Shown here piece after piece: positions 43,126-52,669 of a stretch of DNA of 64,000 nt. The stretch covers positions 1 through 64,000 of the forward strand of contig JACYLN010000070.1 in assembly GCA_015272515.1 (NCBI GenBank). Direction: 5' to 3'. The position numbers were made by a program, and so were the translations under genes. This DNA is from Leptolyngbyaceae cyanobacterium C42_A2020_001 (GTDB taxonomy: Bacteria; Cyanobacteriota; Cyanobacteriia; Leptolyngbyales; Leptolyngbyaceae). The notes below the pieces were generated by a model that was given only the letters and a program-made list of their open reading frames with translations, was not told the origin of the DNA and made no database searches. The stretch's first letter is position 1. Each line of letters opens with the position of its first letter.

Positions 43126-44724
43126 ATGACAAGCACTGTTCCAGCAGCAGCGAGTCTGAATAAGTTTGAAAAGTTTAAGGCTGAGAAAGACGGGTTAGCA
43201 ATTAAAGCGGAGTTGGAGCACTTTGCTCAAATTGGCTGGGAAGCGATGGATGAAACCGATCGCGATCATCGGCTGAAATGGGTCGGTGTATTCTTTCGCC
43301 CGGTAACTCCAGGCAAGTTTATGGTGCGAATGCGGATGCCGAATGGTGTGGTTACCAGCGGTCAAATGCGTGTACTGGCAGGAGTGGTGCAACGATACGG
43401 CGAAGATGGCAGCGCTGATGTTACCACACGGCAAAATATTCAACTTCGAGGCATTCGGATTGAAGACATTCCTGATATTTTCAACCAGTTTGAAGAAGCT
43501 GGTTTAACCAGTGTTCAATCGGGGATGGATAACGTTCGCAACATCACTGGCTCACCCGTTGCAGGCATTGATGCCGATGAGTTGATTGATACACGAGGCT
43601 TGTGCCGCAAGGTGCAGGACATGATTACCAACAACGGTGAAGGCAATCCATCCTTTACAAATCTGCCGCGCAAGTTCAATATTGCGATCGCAGGCTGTCG
43701 CGACAACTCCGTTCACGCAGAGATCAATGACATTGCGTTCGTTCCTGCCTACAAAAACGACACCCTCGGTTTCAACGTTTTGGTGGGTGGCTTCTTCTCC
43801 GCCAAGCGTTGCGCCGCCGCAGTTCCGATGAATGTGTGGGTTGATCCACGAGACGTAGTAGCCCTATGCGAAGCTATTTTGATCGTGTATCGCAACCACG
43901 GCTTACGCGCCAATCGTCAGAAAGCTCGACTCATGTGGCTAATTGATGAATGGGGCATGGATCGGTTCCGGCAAGAGGTAGAGCAGCAGTTGGGCTATGC
44001 ATTGCAAACAGCCGCACCCAAAGACGAAATTGTCTGGGATAAACGAGATCACGTCGGGATTCATGCCCAAAAGCAGCCAGGGTTAAACTACGTTGGGCTA
44101 CACGTCCCGGTTGGACGGTTGTACGCCGCCGATATGTTTGACCTCGCTCGGATTGCAGAGGTTTATGGCAGTGGGGAACTGCGCCTTACTGTCGAGCAAA
44201 ACATCATTATCCCGAATGTGCCTGACTCGCGCCTGGCTCCTTTGTTGAATGAGCCGCTGCTCAATCGCTTTTCGATTAACCCTACCCCACTGGTGCGATC
44301 GCTGGTTTCCTGTACAGGTGCCCAGTTTTGCAACTTTGCCCTGATCGAAACCAAAAATCGGGCATTGGCAATGGCAAGAGAGCTTGATCAAGAGCTTTAC
44401 TGCTCTCGCCCCGTCCGCATTCACTGGACTGGTTGCCCCAACTCTTGCGGTCAACCCCAGGTAGCAGACATCGGTTTAATGGGCACTAAAACTCGTAAAG
44501 ATGGCAAAGCCGTTGATGGCGTTGATCTTTATATGGGCGGAAAAGTTGGCAAGGAAGCCGAATTGGGCGAATGTGTTCGTAAAGGCATTCCGTGTGACGA
44601 TCTCAAACCAATTTTACGAGAACTTTTGATCCAGAACTTTGGCGCAACATCACGCACCGAAGGGGCGATCGCATCCCCAGCAAATCTGGCATCCAGCCTT
44701 CAAATTACTTCAGACAACGCCTAG
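43126..44724 (+). CDS. nirA: ferredoxin-nitrite reductase
   Basis: Six-electron reduction of nitrite to ammonium with reduced ferredoxin, using a siroheme and a [4Fe-4S] cluster. From ATG 43126, with AAGGTGA upstream, it has 532 residues. The four cluster cysteines are C396, C402 (SCTGAQFC) and C437, C441 (TGCPNSC). A 27-codon in-frame extension to TTG 43045 sits in the leader and lacks a ribosome site. First gene of the nirA-nrtABCD-narB operon, behind the NtcA site. Confidence 0.97.
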   Translation: MTSTVPAAASLNKFEKFKAEKDGLAIKAELEHFAQIGWEAMDETDRDHRLKWVGVFFRPVTPGKFMVRMRMPNGVVTSGQMRVLAGVVQRYGEDGSADVTTRQNIQLRGIRIEDIPDIFNQFEEAGLTSVQSGMDNVRNITGSPVAGIDADELIDTRGLCRKVQDMITNNGEGNPSFTNLPRKFNIAIAGCRDNSVHAEINDIAFVPAYKNDTLGFNVLVGGFFSAKRCAAAVPMNVWVDPRDVVALCEAILIVYRNHGLRANRQKARLMWLIDEWGMDRFRQEVEQQLGYALQTAAPKDEIVWDKRDHVGIHAQKQPGLNYVGLHVPVGRLYAADMFDLARIAEVYGSGELRLTVEQNIIIPNVPDSRLAPLLNEPLLNRFSINPTPLVRSLVSCTGAQFCNFALIETKNRALAMARELDQELYCSRPVRIHWTGCPNSCGQPQVADIGLMGTKTRKDGKAVDGVDLYMGGKVGKEAELGECVRKGIPCDDLKPILRELLIQNFGATSRTEGAIASPANLASSLQITSDNA

Positions 44725-44804
44725 CTTTGTCGCTCCAACTCACCACAAAGTCTCAAATCACATTGAGACATCTTAGTCATTGAAATCAAAGGATTCTATT
44801 ACGT

Positions 44805-46145
44805 ATGTCGAATTTGTCTAGACGCAAGTTTTTGATCACTGCTGGAGCCACTGCCGCTGGCAGCATGATTATTCATGGTTGCAGTTCCGGTTCTAACAAC
44901 GCCTCCACCAACAGTTCTCCCAGCGCAGCACCCGCAGTCAACGTCAGCGCCGCCGATGCACCCGAAGTTACTGCTGCAACGCTCGGTTTCATCGCACTCA
45001 CTGATTCTGCACCACTCATCATTGCGTTAGAAAAGGGGATGTTTGCCAAGTATGGCATGAAAGATGTCAAGTTGGTGAAACAAACCTCCTGGGCAGCTAC
45101 CCGCGATAACCTGGTCACTGGCTCTCAGGGTGGTGGCATTGATGGAGCACACATTTTGTCCCCCATGCCCTACTTAATGACCACCGGAAAAATCACGGAT
45201 GGCAAGGAAGTACCCATGTACATCCTGGCGCGGCTCAATCTAGATGGGCAAGCTATTTCCCTTTCAAACACTTACAAGGATTTGAAAGTAGGCGTTGAAA
45301 GCGATGCTCTAAAAGACGCATTCACAAAAGCAAAATCGGGTGGCAAAGAAATTAAATGCGCTGTTACGTTCCCCGGTGGCACCCACGACCTGTGGATGCG
45401 CTACTGGCTGTCTGCAGGTGGCATTACCCCCGGCGAAGATGCATCTCTAATCGTAATTCCACCTCCACAAATGGTTTCCAACATGAAAGAAGGTCAAATG
45501 GAAGCCTTCTGTGTCGGTGAACCCTGGAATGCTCAACTGGTGAATCAGGGAATTGGTTACACCGCAATTACCACGGGTGAATTCTGGAATGGACATCCTG
45601 AAAAAGCGTTCACGCTACGGGCAGATTGGGTAGACAAAAATCCCAAAGCTGCAAAAGCTTTGTTGATGGGAGTAATGGAAGCTCAACAGTGGTGTGACAA
45701 GATGGAAAACAAGGAAGAGATGGCAGAAATCTGTTCCAAACGTGAGTACTTTAAAGCACCCGCAAAAGACATCATTGATCGTGCCAAAGGTAAGTTCGAT
45801 TATGGCAACGGCAAAGTGGTTGAGAACAGCCCACACCTGATGAAGTTCTGGAAAGATGGCGAAAACAGCGCATCCTATCCGTATCAAAGTCATGATCTGT
45901 GGTTTGTGACAGAAGACAAGCGTTGGGGCTATTTGCCTGGTGATCTAGACGCGAAAGAGCTAGTGAAGAAAGTCAACCGCGAAGATATCTGGCGCGAAGC
46001 CGCCAAGAGCTTGAGTGTGGCGGCAGCAGATATTCCCAAGACTCCTTCTCGGGGCATAGAAACCTTCTTTGATGGTGTCAAGTTTGATCCTGAAGATCCG
46101 GAAGCTTACCTCAAGAGCCTCAAAATCAAAACTCTCAAGGCTTAA
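44805..46145 (+). CDS. nrtA: nitrate/nitrite-binding lipoprotein NrtA
   Basis: Periplasmic high-affinity nitrate and nitrite receptor of the NrtABCD transporter. It has 446 residues. The signal carries both a twin-arginine motif (SRRKFL, R6-R7) and a lipobox (IIHGC, C26), so it is probably exported folded and then lipid-anchored. A Ser/Asn/Ala linker precedes the binding domain (about 55-440, TLGFIALTDSAPLIIALEKG; GEPWNAQL). It lies 80 bp after nirA. Confidence 0.96.
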   Translation: MSNLSRRKFLITAGATAAGSMIIHGCSSGSNNASTNSSPSAAPAVNVSAADAPEVTAATLGFIALTDSAPLIIALEKGMFAKYGMKDVKLVKQTSWAATRDNLVTGSQGGGIDGAHILSPMPYLMTTGKITDGKEVPMYILARLNLDGQAISLSNTYKDLKVGVESDALKDAFTKAKSGGKEIKCAVTFPGGTHDLWMRYWLSAGGITPGEDASLIVIPPPQMVSNMKEGQMEAFCVGEPWNAQLVNQGIGYTAITTGEFWNGHPEKAFTLRADWVDKNPKAAKALLMGVMEAQQWCDKMENKEEMAEICSKREYFKAPAKDIIDRAKGKFDYGNGKVVENSPHLMKFWKDGENSASYPYQSHDLWFVTEDKRWGYLPGDLDAKELVKKVNREDIWREAAKSLSVAAADIPKTPSRGIETFFDGVKFDPEDPEAYLKSLKIKTLKA

Positions 46146-46252
46146 TCACACAGGGTGAGTATTGGGTTTGACTGATTTCTCAAGCTCAATACTCTAATCT
46201 CCGCTTCAAGGTTTCGACTACTCCACTCCTCAAAGTACTTCAAGCACCCATC

Positions 46253-47083
46253 ATGGCAACACGCGCAGACATCAGTAATTTTCCAGCAACTTTCCTTGCT
46301 AATATCCCGACTTACTTCCAGAAAAATGCCCGTCGGCTTCTGGCTCCAGTGATTGCGTTAGTAGTTGCTTTGGCACTATGGCAACTCTTTGCTCAAATTA
46401 CCCAAACCCTACCCGGACCAATCCAGGTTGTCCAAGATACTTGGGATCCTTTGATCATCAATCCTTTCTATGTGGAAGGAGAGGATAAAGGCTTGGGTTG
46501 GCAAACCTTAGCCAGTCTTCAGCGAGTTGCGATTGGTTATTCGTTAGCGGCGGTGGTTGGAATTTTAGTGGGTGTACTGATTGGGGCATTTCCCCTTCTG
46601 TACGAAGCCGTTGATCCGATGTTTCAAGTACTTCGGACGGTTCCTCCGCTTGCCTGGTTGCCGATCGCCCTTGCGATTTTTAAAAACTCAGGTCCCGCGG
46701 GTATCTTCATCATTTTTGTGACTGCTATTTGGCCCATTGTTTACAACACAGCCGTGGGTGTACAACAGATGCCGCAGGACTACAAAAACGTCGCGAAAGT
46801 GCTGCGTTTGTCCAGTCGAGAATATTTCTTCGACATTTTGCTACCCTCCATTGTGCCTTATATGTTCACCGGGCTGAAGCTCGGCATTGGATTGGCGTGG
46901 TTGGCGATCGTAGCAGCAGAAATGCTGCGTGGCGACACTGGAATTGGCTTCTTCATCTGGAACTCTTACAACAGTGGAGCCATTAGTGAAGTAATTTTGG
47001 CACTGATTTACATCGGCATTGTTGGTTTCTTGCTCGATAAGTTGGTTGGCTTTTTAGCAACCCTCGTAAGTTCAGATAAGTAA
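46253..47083 (+). CDS. nrtB: nitrate ABC transporter permease NrtB
   Basis: Membrane subunit of the nitrate importer. It has 276 residues with about six helices (first near 30-50, LLAPVIALVVALALWQLF). The ATPase-coupling loop shows EAA-type features (KVLRLSSREYFFDILLPSIVPYMFTGLKLGIGLAW). It lies 107 bp after nrtA. Confidence 0.95.
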   Translation: MATRADISNFPATFLANIPTYFQKNARRLLAPVIALVVALALWQLFAQITQTLPGPIQVVQDTWDPLIINPFYVEGEDKGLGWQTLASLQRVAIGYSLAAVVGILVGVLIGAFPLLYEAVDPMFQVLRTVPPLAWLPIALAIFKNSGPAGIFIIFVTAIWPIVYNTAVGVQQMPQDYKNVAKVLRLSSREYFFDILLPSIVPYMFTGLKLGIGLAWLAIVAAEMLRGDTGIGFFIWNSYNSGAISEVILALIYIGIVGFLLDKLVGFLATLVSSDK

Positions 47084-47198
47084 GCAATCCAGAAGCCAAA
47101 AGCCAGAACAGGGTATGGGGTTTTGGGTATGGTGATTTACCGACCCCTCACCCCCTGACCCCTCACCCCCTTCCTATTCCCCTACTCCTCCTAGACCT

Positions 47199-49205
47199 AT
47201 GTCTTTTTTTGTAGAAGTTGACCACATCGATCGCGTCTTCGAGCTGCCCAACGGTGGACAGTACATTGCCCTCAAAAACATTGATTTGAAAATTCGGCAG
47301 GGTGAATTTGTTTCGCTGATTGGGCACTCCGGTTGTGGCAAATCCACCCTGCTCAACATTCTTGCCGGGTTAGATCGTCCCACAAACGGTGGGGTTGTAC
47401 TGGAAGGGCGAGAAGTGACCCAGCCCGGACCCGATCGCATGGTGGTGTTCCAGAACTACTCGTTGTTGCCCTGGCTGACGGTTCAGCAAAATATTGAACT
47501 GGCAGTCAACAAAGTTATGAAAAACCTGCCGAAAGCCGAGCGTGACAGCATTGTGGATCACCACATTAATCTCGTGGGATTGCGCCATGCGGTTCACAAG
47601 AAACCGAAGGAATTGTCCGGTGGGATGAAACAGCGGGTCGCGATCGCGCGTGCTCTAGCAATTCGTCCCAAATTGCTGCTGCTGGATGAACCTCTGGGCG
47701 CACTGGATGCCCTAACGCGTGGCAACTTGCAAGAGCAGTTGACGCAAATTTGCGAAGAAAGCCAGATTACCTGCGTTATGGTGACCCACGATGTAGACGA
47801 AGCGTTGCTGCTCTCTGACCGAATCGTCATGATGACGAATGGTCCCGAAGCCCAAATCGGTCAAATTCTAGATGTACCTTTTCCCCACCCCCGCAAACGG
47901 TTGGAAGTCGTCAATCATCCTAGCTACTATGCGTTGCGGAATGAGATTGTTTACTTCCTCAACCAGCAGAAACGGGATAAAAAGCGCAAATCGAAGAAGG
48001 TTGCCGCGATCGCGCGGCATGGACTGGAAAAAGTCAACCTCGACATTGGCTTTGTGCCCTTAACCGATTGTGCGCCGCTGGTGGTGGCAAAGGAAATGGG
48101 CTTCTTCGCCAAGCATGGGTTAGAAGAAGTTACTCTGTCACGAGAACCCAGTTGGAAAGCGGTTTTAGAAGGCATGGCTTCAAAGCGGTTGGATGCCGCT
48201 CAAATGGTTGCAGGAATGCCCCTAGCGATGACCCTCGGCTTTGGTGGCAAAGCTCCATTGCCCATGGTCACTTCGTTAGTACTTAGCCGCAACGGCAACG
48301 CCATCACACTGGATAGGGACTTGTTCGATCAAGGCGTGCGATCGCTAGAGGATTTTGCCAATCACATCAAGCAAACTCCTGATATCACAAATACCCTCGG
48401 CATTGTGCACGCTACCTCCATGCACAATCTGATGCTGCGCTACTGGCTGGCGGCTGGCGGCATTAATCCGGATCAGGATGTCACCCTGTCAGTGATTCCC
48501 CCCGCGCAGATGATCTCTAACTTGATAGCCAACAACATTGCAGGATACTGTGCTGGAGAACCCTGGAATTCTCGTGCCGTGTTTGAAGGCCAGGGAGTGA
48601 TTGTAGCGACAGACCTGGACATCTGGGCAGGACACCCTGAAAAAGTTTTAGGTGTGCAAGAAGAGTGGGCAAACCAGCATCCCCGAACCTACCTGGCAAT
48701 GGTGAAAGCCCTTCTAGAAGCGTGCGAATACTGTGACGATCGCCGCAACCGTGAAGAAATTTTGCAGTTGCTTTGCAAGCCTGAATACATTGGCTCTGCT
48801 CCAGAATACACTCGCCCCGGTTTCATCGACCCTTATAGCTATGGCATGGATGAAGAACCCCGCAGCCTACTCCGCTTCAACCAGTTTTATGTTGATTCCA
48901 GCAACTATCCACAGCCCTCTGAGAGTCTCTGGATTTTGACCCAATTGGCCCGTTGGGGCATCACTCCTTTCCCCAAAAACTGGGTTGAAATATTGCAACG
49001 TACTCATCGATTAGATGTGTACCGGGAAGCTGCTCAACAAGTTGGGTTGCCGCCCAGCGAACCGCATCGCAAACCCTTTCAGTTGTTTGACGAAGTGGTC
49101 TTTAACCCGGATGACCCCATTAGCTATCTCAACAACTTTGCTATCCACAACACCATTCGCATTGAAGAAATCAGCCTAGACAGCATCACAACGGTAGCTG
49201 CTTAG
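47199..49205 (+). CDS. nrtC: nitrate transporter ATPase with NrtA-like domain, NrtC
   Basis: Fusion of an ABC ATPase (about 1-255) and an NrtA-like domain (about 285-655) that regulates the transporter, as shown for cyanobacterial NrtC by others. The ATPase has Walker A GHSGCGKST, signature LSGGMKQR and Walker B LLLDEPLGALD. The C-terminal domain opens IGFVPLTDCAPLVVAKEMG. The fusion is intact at 668 residues. C/T-rich sequence (47150-47195) lies upstream. Confidence 0.96.
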   Translation: MSFFVEVDHIDRVFELPNGGQYIALKNIDLKIRQGEFVSLIGHSGCGKSTLLNILAGLDRPTNGGVVLEGREVTQPGPDRMVVFQNYSLLPWLTVQQNIELAVNKVMKNLPKAERDSIVDHHINLVGLRHAVHKKPKELSGGMKQRVAIARALAIRPKLLLLDEPLGALDALTRGNLQEQLTQICEESQITCVMVTHDVDEALLLSDRIVMMTNGPEAQIGQILDVPFPHPRKRLEVVNHPSYYALRNEIVYFLNQQKRDKKRKSKKVAAIARHGLEKVNLDIGFVPLTDCAPLVVAKEMGFFAKHGLEEVTLSREPSWKAVLEGMASKRLDAAQMVAGMPLAMTLGFGGKAPLPMVTSLVLSRNGNAITLDRDLFDQGVRSLEDFANHIKQTPDITNTLGIVHATSMHNLMLRYWLAAGGINPDQDVTLSVIPPAQMISNLIANNIAGYCAGEPWNSRAVFEGQGVIVATDLDIWAGHPEKVLGVQEEWANQHPRTYLAMVKALLEACEYCDDRRNREEILQLLCKPEYIGSAPEYTRPGFIDPYSYGMDEEPRSLLRFNQFYVDSSNYPQPSESLWILTQLARWGITPFPKNWVEILQRTHRLDVYREAAQQVGLPPSEPHRKPFQLFDEVVFNPDDPISYLNNFAIHNTIRIEEISLDSITTVAA

Positions 49206-49286
49206 ACAAAGCTGCACAAACGAGGGAAGTAAAACAGTAAGGACGCGATCGCGCCACTGCCCCTTCCCTCACATTTTTCAAATTCC

Positions 49287-50147
49287 ATGCTGCCCAACAT
49301 CCCCAAAACTCCTATGCAAACCCTCACCAGTCCACAAACGCCCACGCTGACTCACCAAAAATCAGCTTTCCTCGAAGTGGATAATGTTTCTAAAGTCTAC
49401 TCAACCCTACGCGGCGACTACACCGTCTTAGATGGAGTTAATCTTTCCGTCCAAGAAGGTGAATTTGTTTGCGTGATTGGGCATTCCGGTTGTGGTAAAT
49501 CCACCCTACTCAACATGGTTGCCGGATTCAATCAACCAACTAGCGGCCAAGTTCGCTTGAAAGGTAACAAAATCAGCCGCCCTGGTCCAGATCGCATGGT
49601 GGTGTTCCAGAATTACTCCCTCCTGCCCTGGAAAACCGCCTACGAAAACATTTATCTGGCAGTCAACGCTGTCTATCCCGAAAAGAGCAAAAAAGAGAAA
49701 ATCGAAATTGTTCGAGAGCACTTGGCAATGGTGGGTTTAGAAGAAGCCGCCCACAAAAAGCCAGGACAACTCTCAGGTGGGATGAAACAACGTGTCTCGA
49801 TCGCCCGTGCCCTTTCCATCTATCCCGAAATCTTGATTTTGGATGAACCGTTTGGAGCACTGGATGCCATCACCCGCGAAGAACTGCAAGACGAACTGGT
49901 GAAAATTTGGGAAGAGCACCGCATCACCGTCATGATGATCACCCACGACATTGACGAAGCGCTGTTCTTAGCAGATCGCATCGTAATGATGACCAATGGA
50001 CCTGCCGCCAAAATTGGTGAAATTATGGAAGTCAATTTCCCGCACCCCCGCAACCGTACCCAAATGATGGAAGACCCAGAATACTACACCCTACGGAACC
50101 AGGCACTTGATTTCCTGTTTGGACGCTTCGCGCATCACGAAGATTAA
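49287..50147 (+). CDS. nrtD: nitrate transporter ATPase NrtD
   Basis: Second ATPase of the importer, without the receptor-like domain. It has 286 residues. Walker A GHSGCGKST, signature LSGGMKQR and Walker B LILDEPFGALD are all present. ATG 49287 is used; ATG 49314 is possible because the first residues are a poorly conserved Thr/Pro-rich stretch. NrtC and NrtD form the heterodimeric motor of the transporter. Confidence 0.96.
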   Translation: MLPNIPKTPMQTLTSPQTPTLTHQKSAFLEVDNVSKVYSTLRGDYTVLDGVNLSVQEGEFVCVIGHSGCGKSTLLNMVAGFNQPTSGQVRLKGNKISRPGPDRMVVFQNYSLLPWKTAYENIYLAVNAVYPEKSKKEKIEIVREHLAMVGLEEAAHKKPGQLSGGMKQRVSIARALSIYPEILILDEPFGALDAITREELQDELVKIWEEHRITVMMITHDIDEALFLADRIVMMTNGPAAKIGEIMEVNFPHPRNRTQMMEDPEYYTLRNQALDFLFGRFAHHED

Positions 50148-50333
50148 GCATTAAGCCACGGTTTGAAGCGATTCCCGATGCCCTTCTGGAAATTCATACG
50201 TTTTCCGCGTTGGGAGAAACCTTTTCAATCAAATTCCCTGCTTGCGCTTGAGAGTCAATGAAACCAACCTTTTCACTCCCGTAATTGTGTCTGGAATGTT
50301 TGAGCTTGCTGAACAAACGGATCTAGTAGAAGA

Positions 50334-52547
50334 ATGACGACGACTTCGGCAAAAACCCTTTGCCCGTATTGCGGAGTTGGCTGTGGCTTAGAGGTAATTG
50401 CTTCAGCTCAACCCAACAGCACAAACGGTCAAAAAAACCAGGAAAATCTTGCATGGAAAGTGCGGGGCGATCGCGCCCATCCTTCCAGCCAGGGTATGGT
50501 CTGCGTTAAAGGAGCCACCATTGCCGAAGCGCTCGATAAAAATCGCTTGCTCCACCCCATGTTCCGAGAGCAATTAGATCAGCCCTTTCAGCAGATTAGT
50601 TGGGATGAAGCCCTGAATCATGTAGTTAACCGAATTCAGAGCGTTCGTGCGGCACAAGGCTCCGATGCCATCTGCATGTACGGCTCAGGACAAATGCAAA
50701 CAGAAGATTACTATGTAGCTCAAAAGCTGCTGAAAGGATGTTTAGGCACCAATAACTTCGACTCCAACTCTCGCCTGTGTATGTCCGCCGCTGTCTCCGG
50801 CTATGTTCAAAGCCTGGGTTCAGACGGTCCGCCCTGCTGTTATGACGATCTGGAACAAACCGATTGCGCTTTCATCATTGGAGCAAATGCGGCTGAATGC
50901 CATCCCATTGCCTACAATCGATTACAGAAGCATCATAAAAAAAATCCCGCTGTCAAAACAATCGTAGTTGACCCACGCCGAACCCAAACGGCGGAAGATG
51001 CCGACCTGCACTTAGCGATTCAACCTGGAACGGATATTGATTTGCTTAATGGCATCGCCTATTTGTTGTTGCAGTGGGGATACAGCCATTCGACCTTTAT
51101 CGAAAATCACACATCCGGGTTTGCAGCATTTGCAGAAACTGTTCGTCAGTACCCACCAGATTTTGTGGCGCAGCGGTGTGGCATTTCAATTCGCGATTTA
51201 GAAACCGCTGCTCGTTGGTGGGGCACATCAGAACGAGTCCTCTCGCTTTGGTCAATGGGAATCAACCAATCCAGTGAGGGCACTGCAAAAGTGCGTTCCA
51301 TCATCAATTTGCATTTGCTGACTGGGCAAATCGGCCAACCTGGAGCGGGGCCGTTCTCCCTGACTGGGCAACCTAATGCCATGGGTGGGCGAGAAGTTGG
51401 CGGATTGTGCAATTTGTTGCCTGGGTATCGTCATGTGATGTTTCCGGAGCAGCGAGCAGAAGTTGAGCAGTTTTGGGGACTGCCTGCTGGACAGATTTCT
51501 GGAAATTGGGGGCGTACTGCCTGGGAAATTATCACGGGACTGGAAACAGGCGAAGTTGGCTTGCTGTGGGTTGTTGCAACCAATCCAGCCGTGAGTTTGC
51601 CCGATGGAGAACGGGTGAAACAGGCATTGACGCGATCGCCCTTCACAATTTGCCAGGATGCCTACTATCCTACGGAAACGGCAGAATACGCCCATCTATT
51701 GCTGCCCGCAGCGCAATGGGGCGAAAAAACAGGCACCATGACCAACTCCGAGCGCGTTGTAACCTTGTGTCAAGCGTTTCGGGAGCCTCCCGGAGAAGCC
51801 CGCCCCGATTGGGAAATTATTGCGGAAGTGGGGCGACGGCTGGGCTTCGCCGACAAGTTTCCCTTTATCACTTCCGCGGAAGTGTACGCCGAGTATGTGC
51901 AGCTTACCTATGGACGGCTCTGCGACATGAGCGGCATCAGCCACGATCGCCTGTGTCAAGAAGGTCCGCTGCAATGGCCTCTCTCGGCTGCTGATCAGTC
52001 CTCTACGAGTCATACGAATAAACGGCTGTATACAGATTGGCAGTTTCCCACCCCCGATAGTCGTGCCCGCTTTGGAGCTTATCATTCACGCGGGTTAGCA
52101 GAGCCAGCCGATCCCGCCTATCCCTTTGTGCTAACAACAGGCAGACTGTATGGGCACTGGCACACCCAAACCCGCACGGGCAGAATCGAGAAAATCCGCC
52201 AGATGCATCCCGACCCCTTTATCGAAATGAATCCACGGGATGCGGAGAATCTTGGGGTGCAGGAGAGTGATTGGGTCGAGGTGCGATCGCGACGCGGCAT
52301 AACGCGGTTCCCCGTAAAATTAACTCGCTTCATTGCAATGGGCACCGTATTTGTGCCAATTCACTGGGGCGCGCTTTGGGCCGATCAGGCAGAAGCCAAC
52401 ACCCTCACCCATGCCGAATGTTGTCCCGATTCTAAACAGCCAGAATTGAAAGCTTGCGCCGTGCAGGTTGTGCCGCTGCCTAGCGAAAAGACGTTCGTTC
52501 GGTGCGAAGCGCGATCGCTGGAAGCCTCATCCTCAACTGGTCTCTAA
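50334..52547 (+). CDS. narB: ferredoxin-nitrate reductase NarB
   Basis: Reduces nitrate to nitrite using ferredoxin, with a Mo-bis-MGD cofactor and a [4Fe-4S] cluster. It has 737 residues. The cluster cysteines are C10, C13, C17 and C57 ([15 protein letters not shown]). MGD-binding segments such as [19 protein letters not shown] and SRLCMSAAV follow. The C-terminal molydopterin dinucleotide domain shows [18 protein letters not shown]. Last gene of the nitrate operon, 186 bp after nrtD. Confidence 0.97.
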   Translation: MTTTSAKTLCPYCGVGCGLEVIASAQPNSTNGQKNQENLAWKVRGDRAHPSSQGMVCVKGATIAEALDKNRLLHPMFREQLDQPFQQISWDEALNHVVNRIQSVRAAQGSDAICMYGSGQMQTEDYYVAQKLLKGCLGTNNFDSNSRLCMSAAVSGYVQSLGSDGPPCCYDDLEQTDCAFIIGANAAECHPIAYNRLQKHHKKNPAVKTIVVDPRRTQTAEDADLHLAIQPGTDIDLLNGIAYLLLQWGYSHSTFIENHTSGFAAFAETVRQYPPDFVAQRCGISIRDLETAARWWGTSERVLSLWSMGINQSSEGTAKVRSIINLHLLTGQIGQPGAGPFSLTGQPNAMGGREVGGLCNLLPGYRHVMFPEQRAEVEQFWGLPAGQISGNWGRTAWEIITGLETGEVGLLWVVATNPAVSLPDGERVKQALTRSPFTICQDAYYPTETAEYAHLLLPAAQWGEKTGTMTNSERVVTLCQAFREPPGEARPDWEIIAEVGRRLGFADKFPFITSAEVYAEYVQLTYGRLCDMSGISHDRLCQEGPLQWPLSAADQSSTSHTNKRLYTDWQFPTPDSRARFGAYHSRGLAEPADPAYPFVLTTGRLYGHWHTQTRTGRIEKIRQMHPDPFIEMNPRDAENLGVQESDWVEVRSRRGITRFPVKLTRFIAMGTVFVPIHWGALWADQAEANTLTHAECCPDSKQPELKACAVQVVPLPSEKTFVRCEARSLEASSSTGL

Positions 52548-52617
52548 ACTACACCCCGTCCAAAAACTCGTTAGATCTAGACACGGTTTAATTTCTGATG
52601 TACAGCGCGTTACTGCT

Positions 52618-52648
52618 CTATTTGAGCGCAAATGATACCCTCAAATAG
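52618..52648. terminator. hairpin after narB
   Basis: CTATTTGAG (52618-52626) and CTCAAATAG (52640-52648) form a perfect 9-bp stem with a 13-nt loop, 70 bp after the narB stop. No U-run follows, so it may terminate weakly or protect the operon's 3' end. Confidence 0.45.
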
Positions 52649-52669
52649 CAAATGCTGCTGATGTATTGA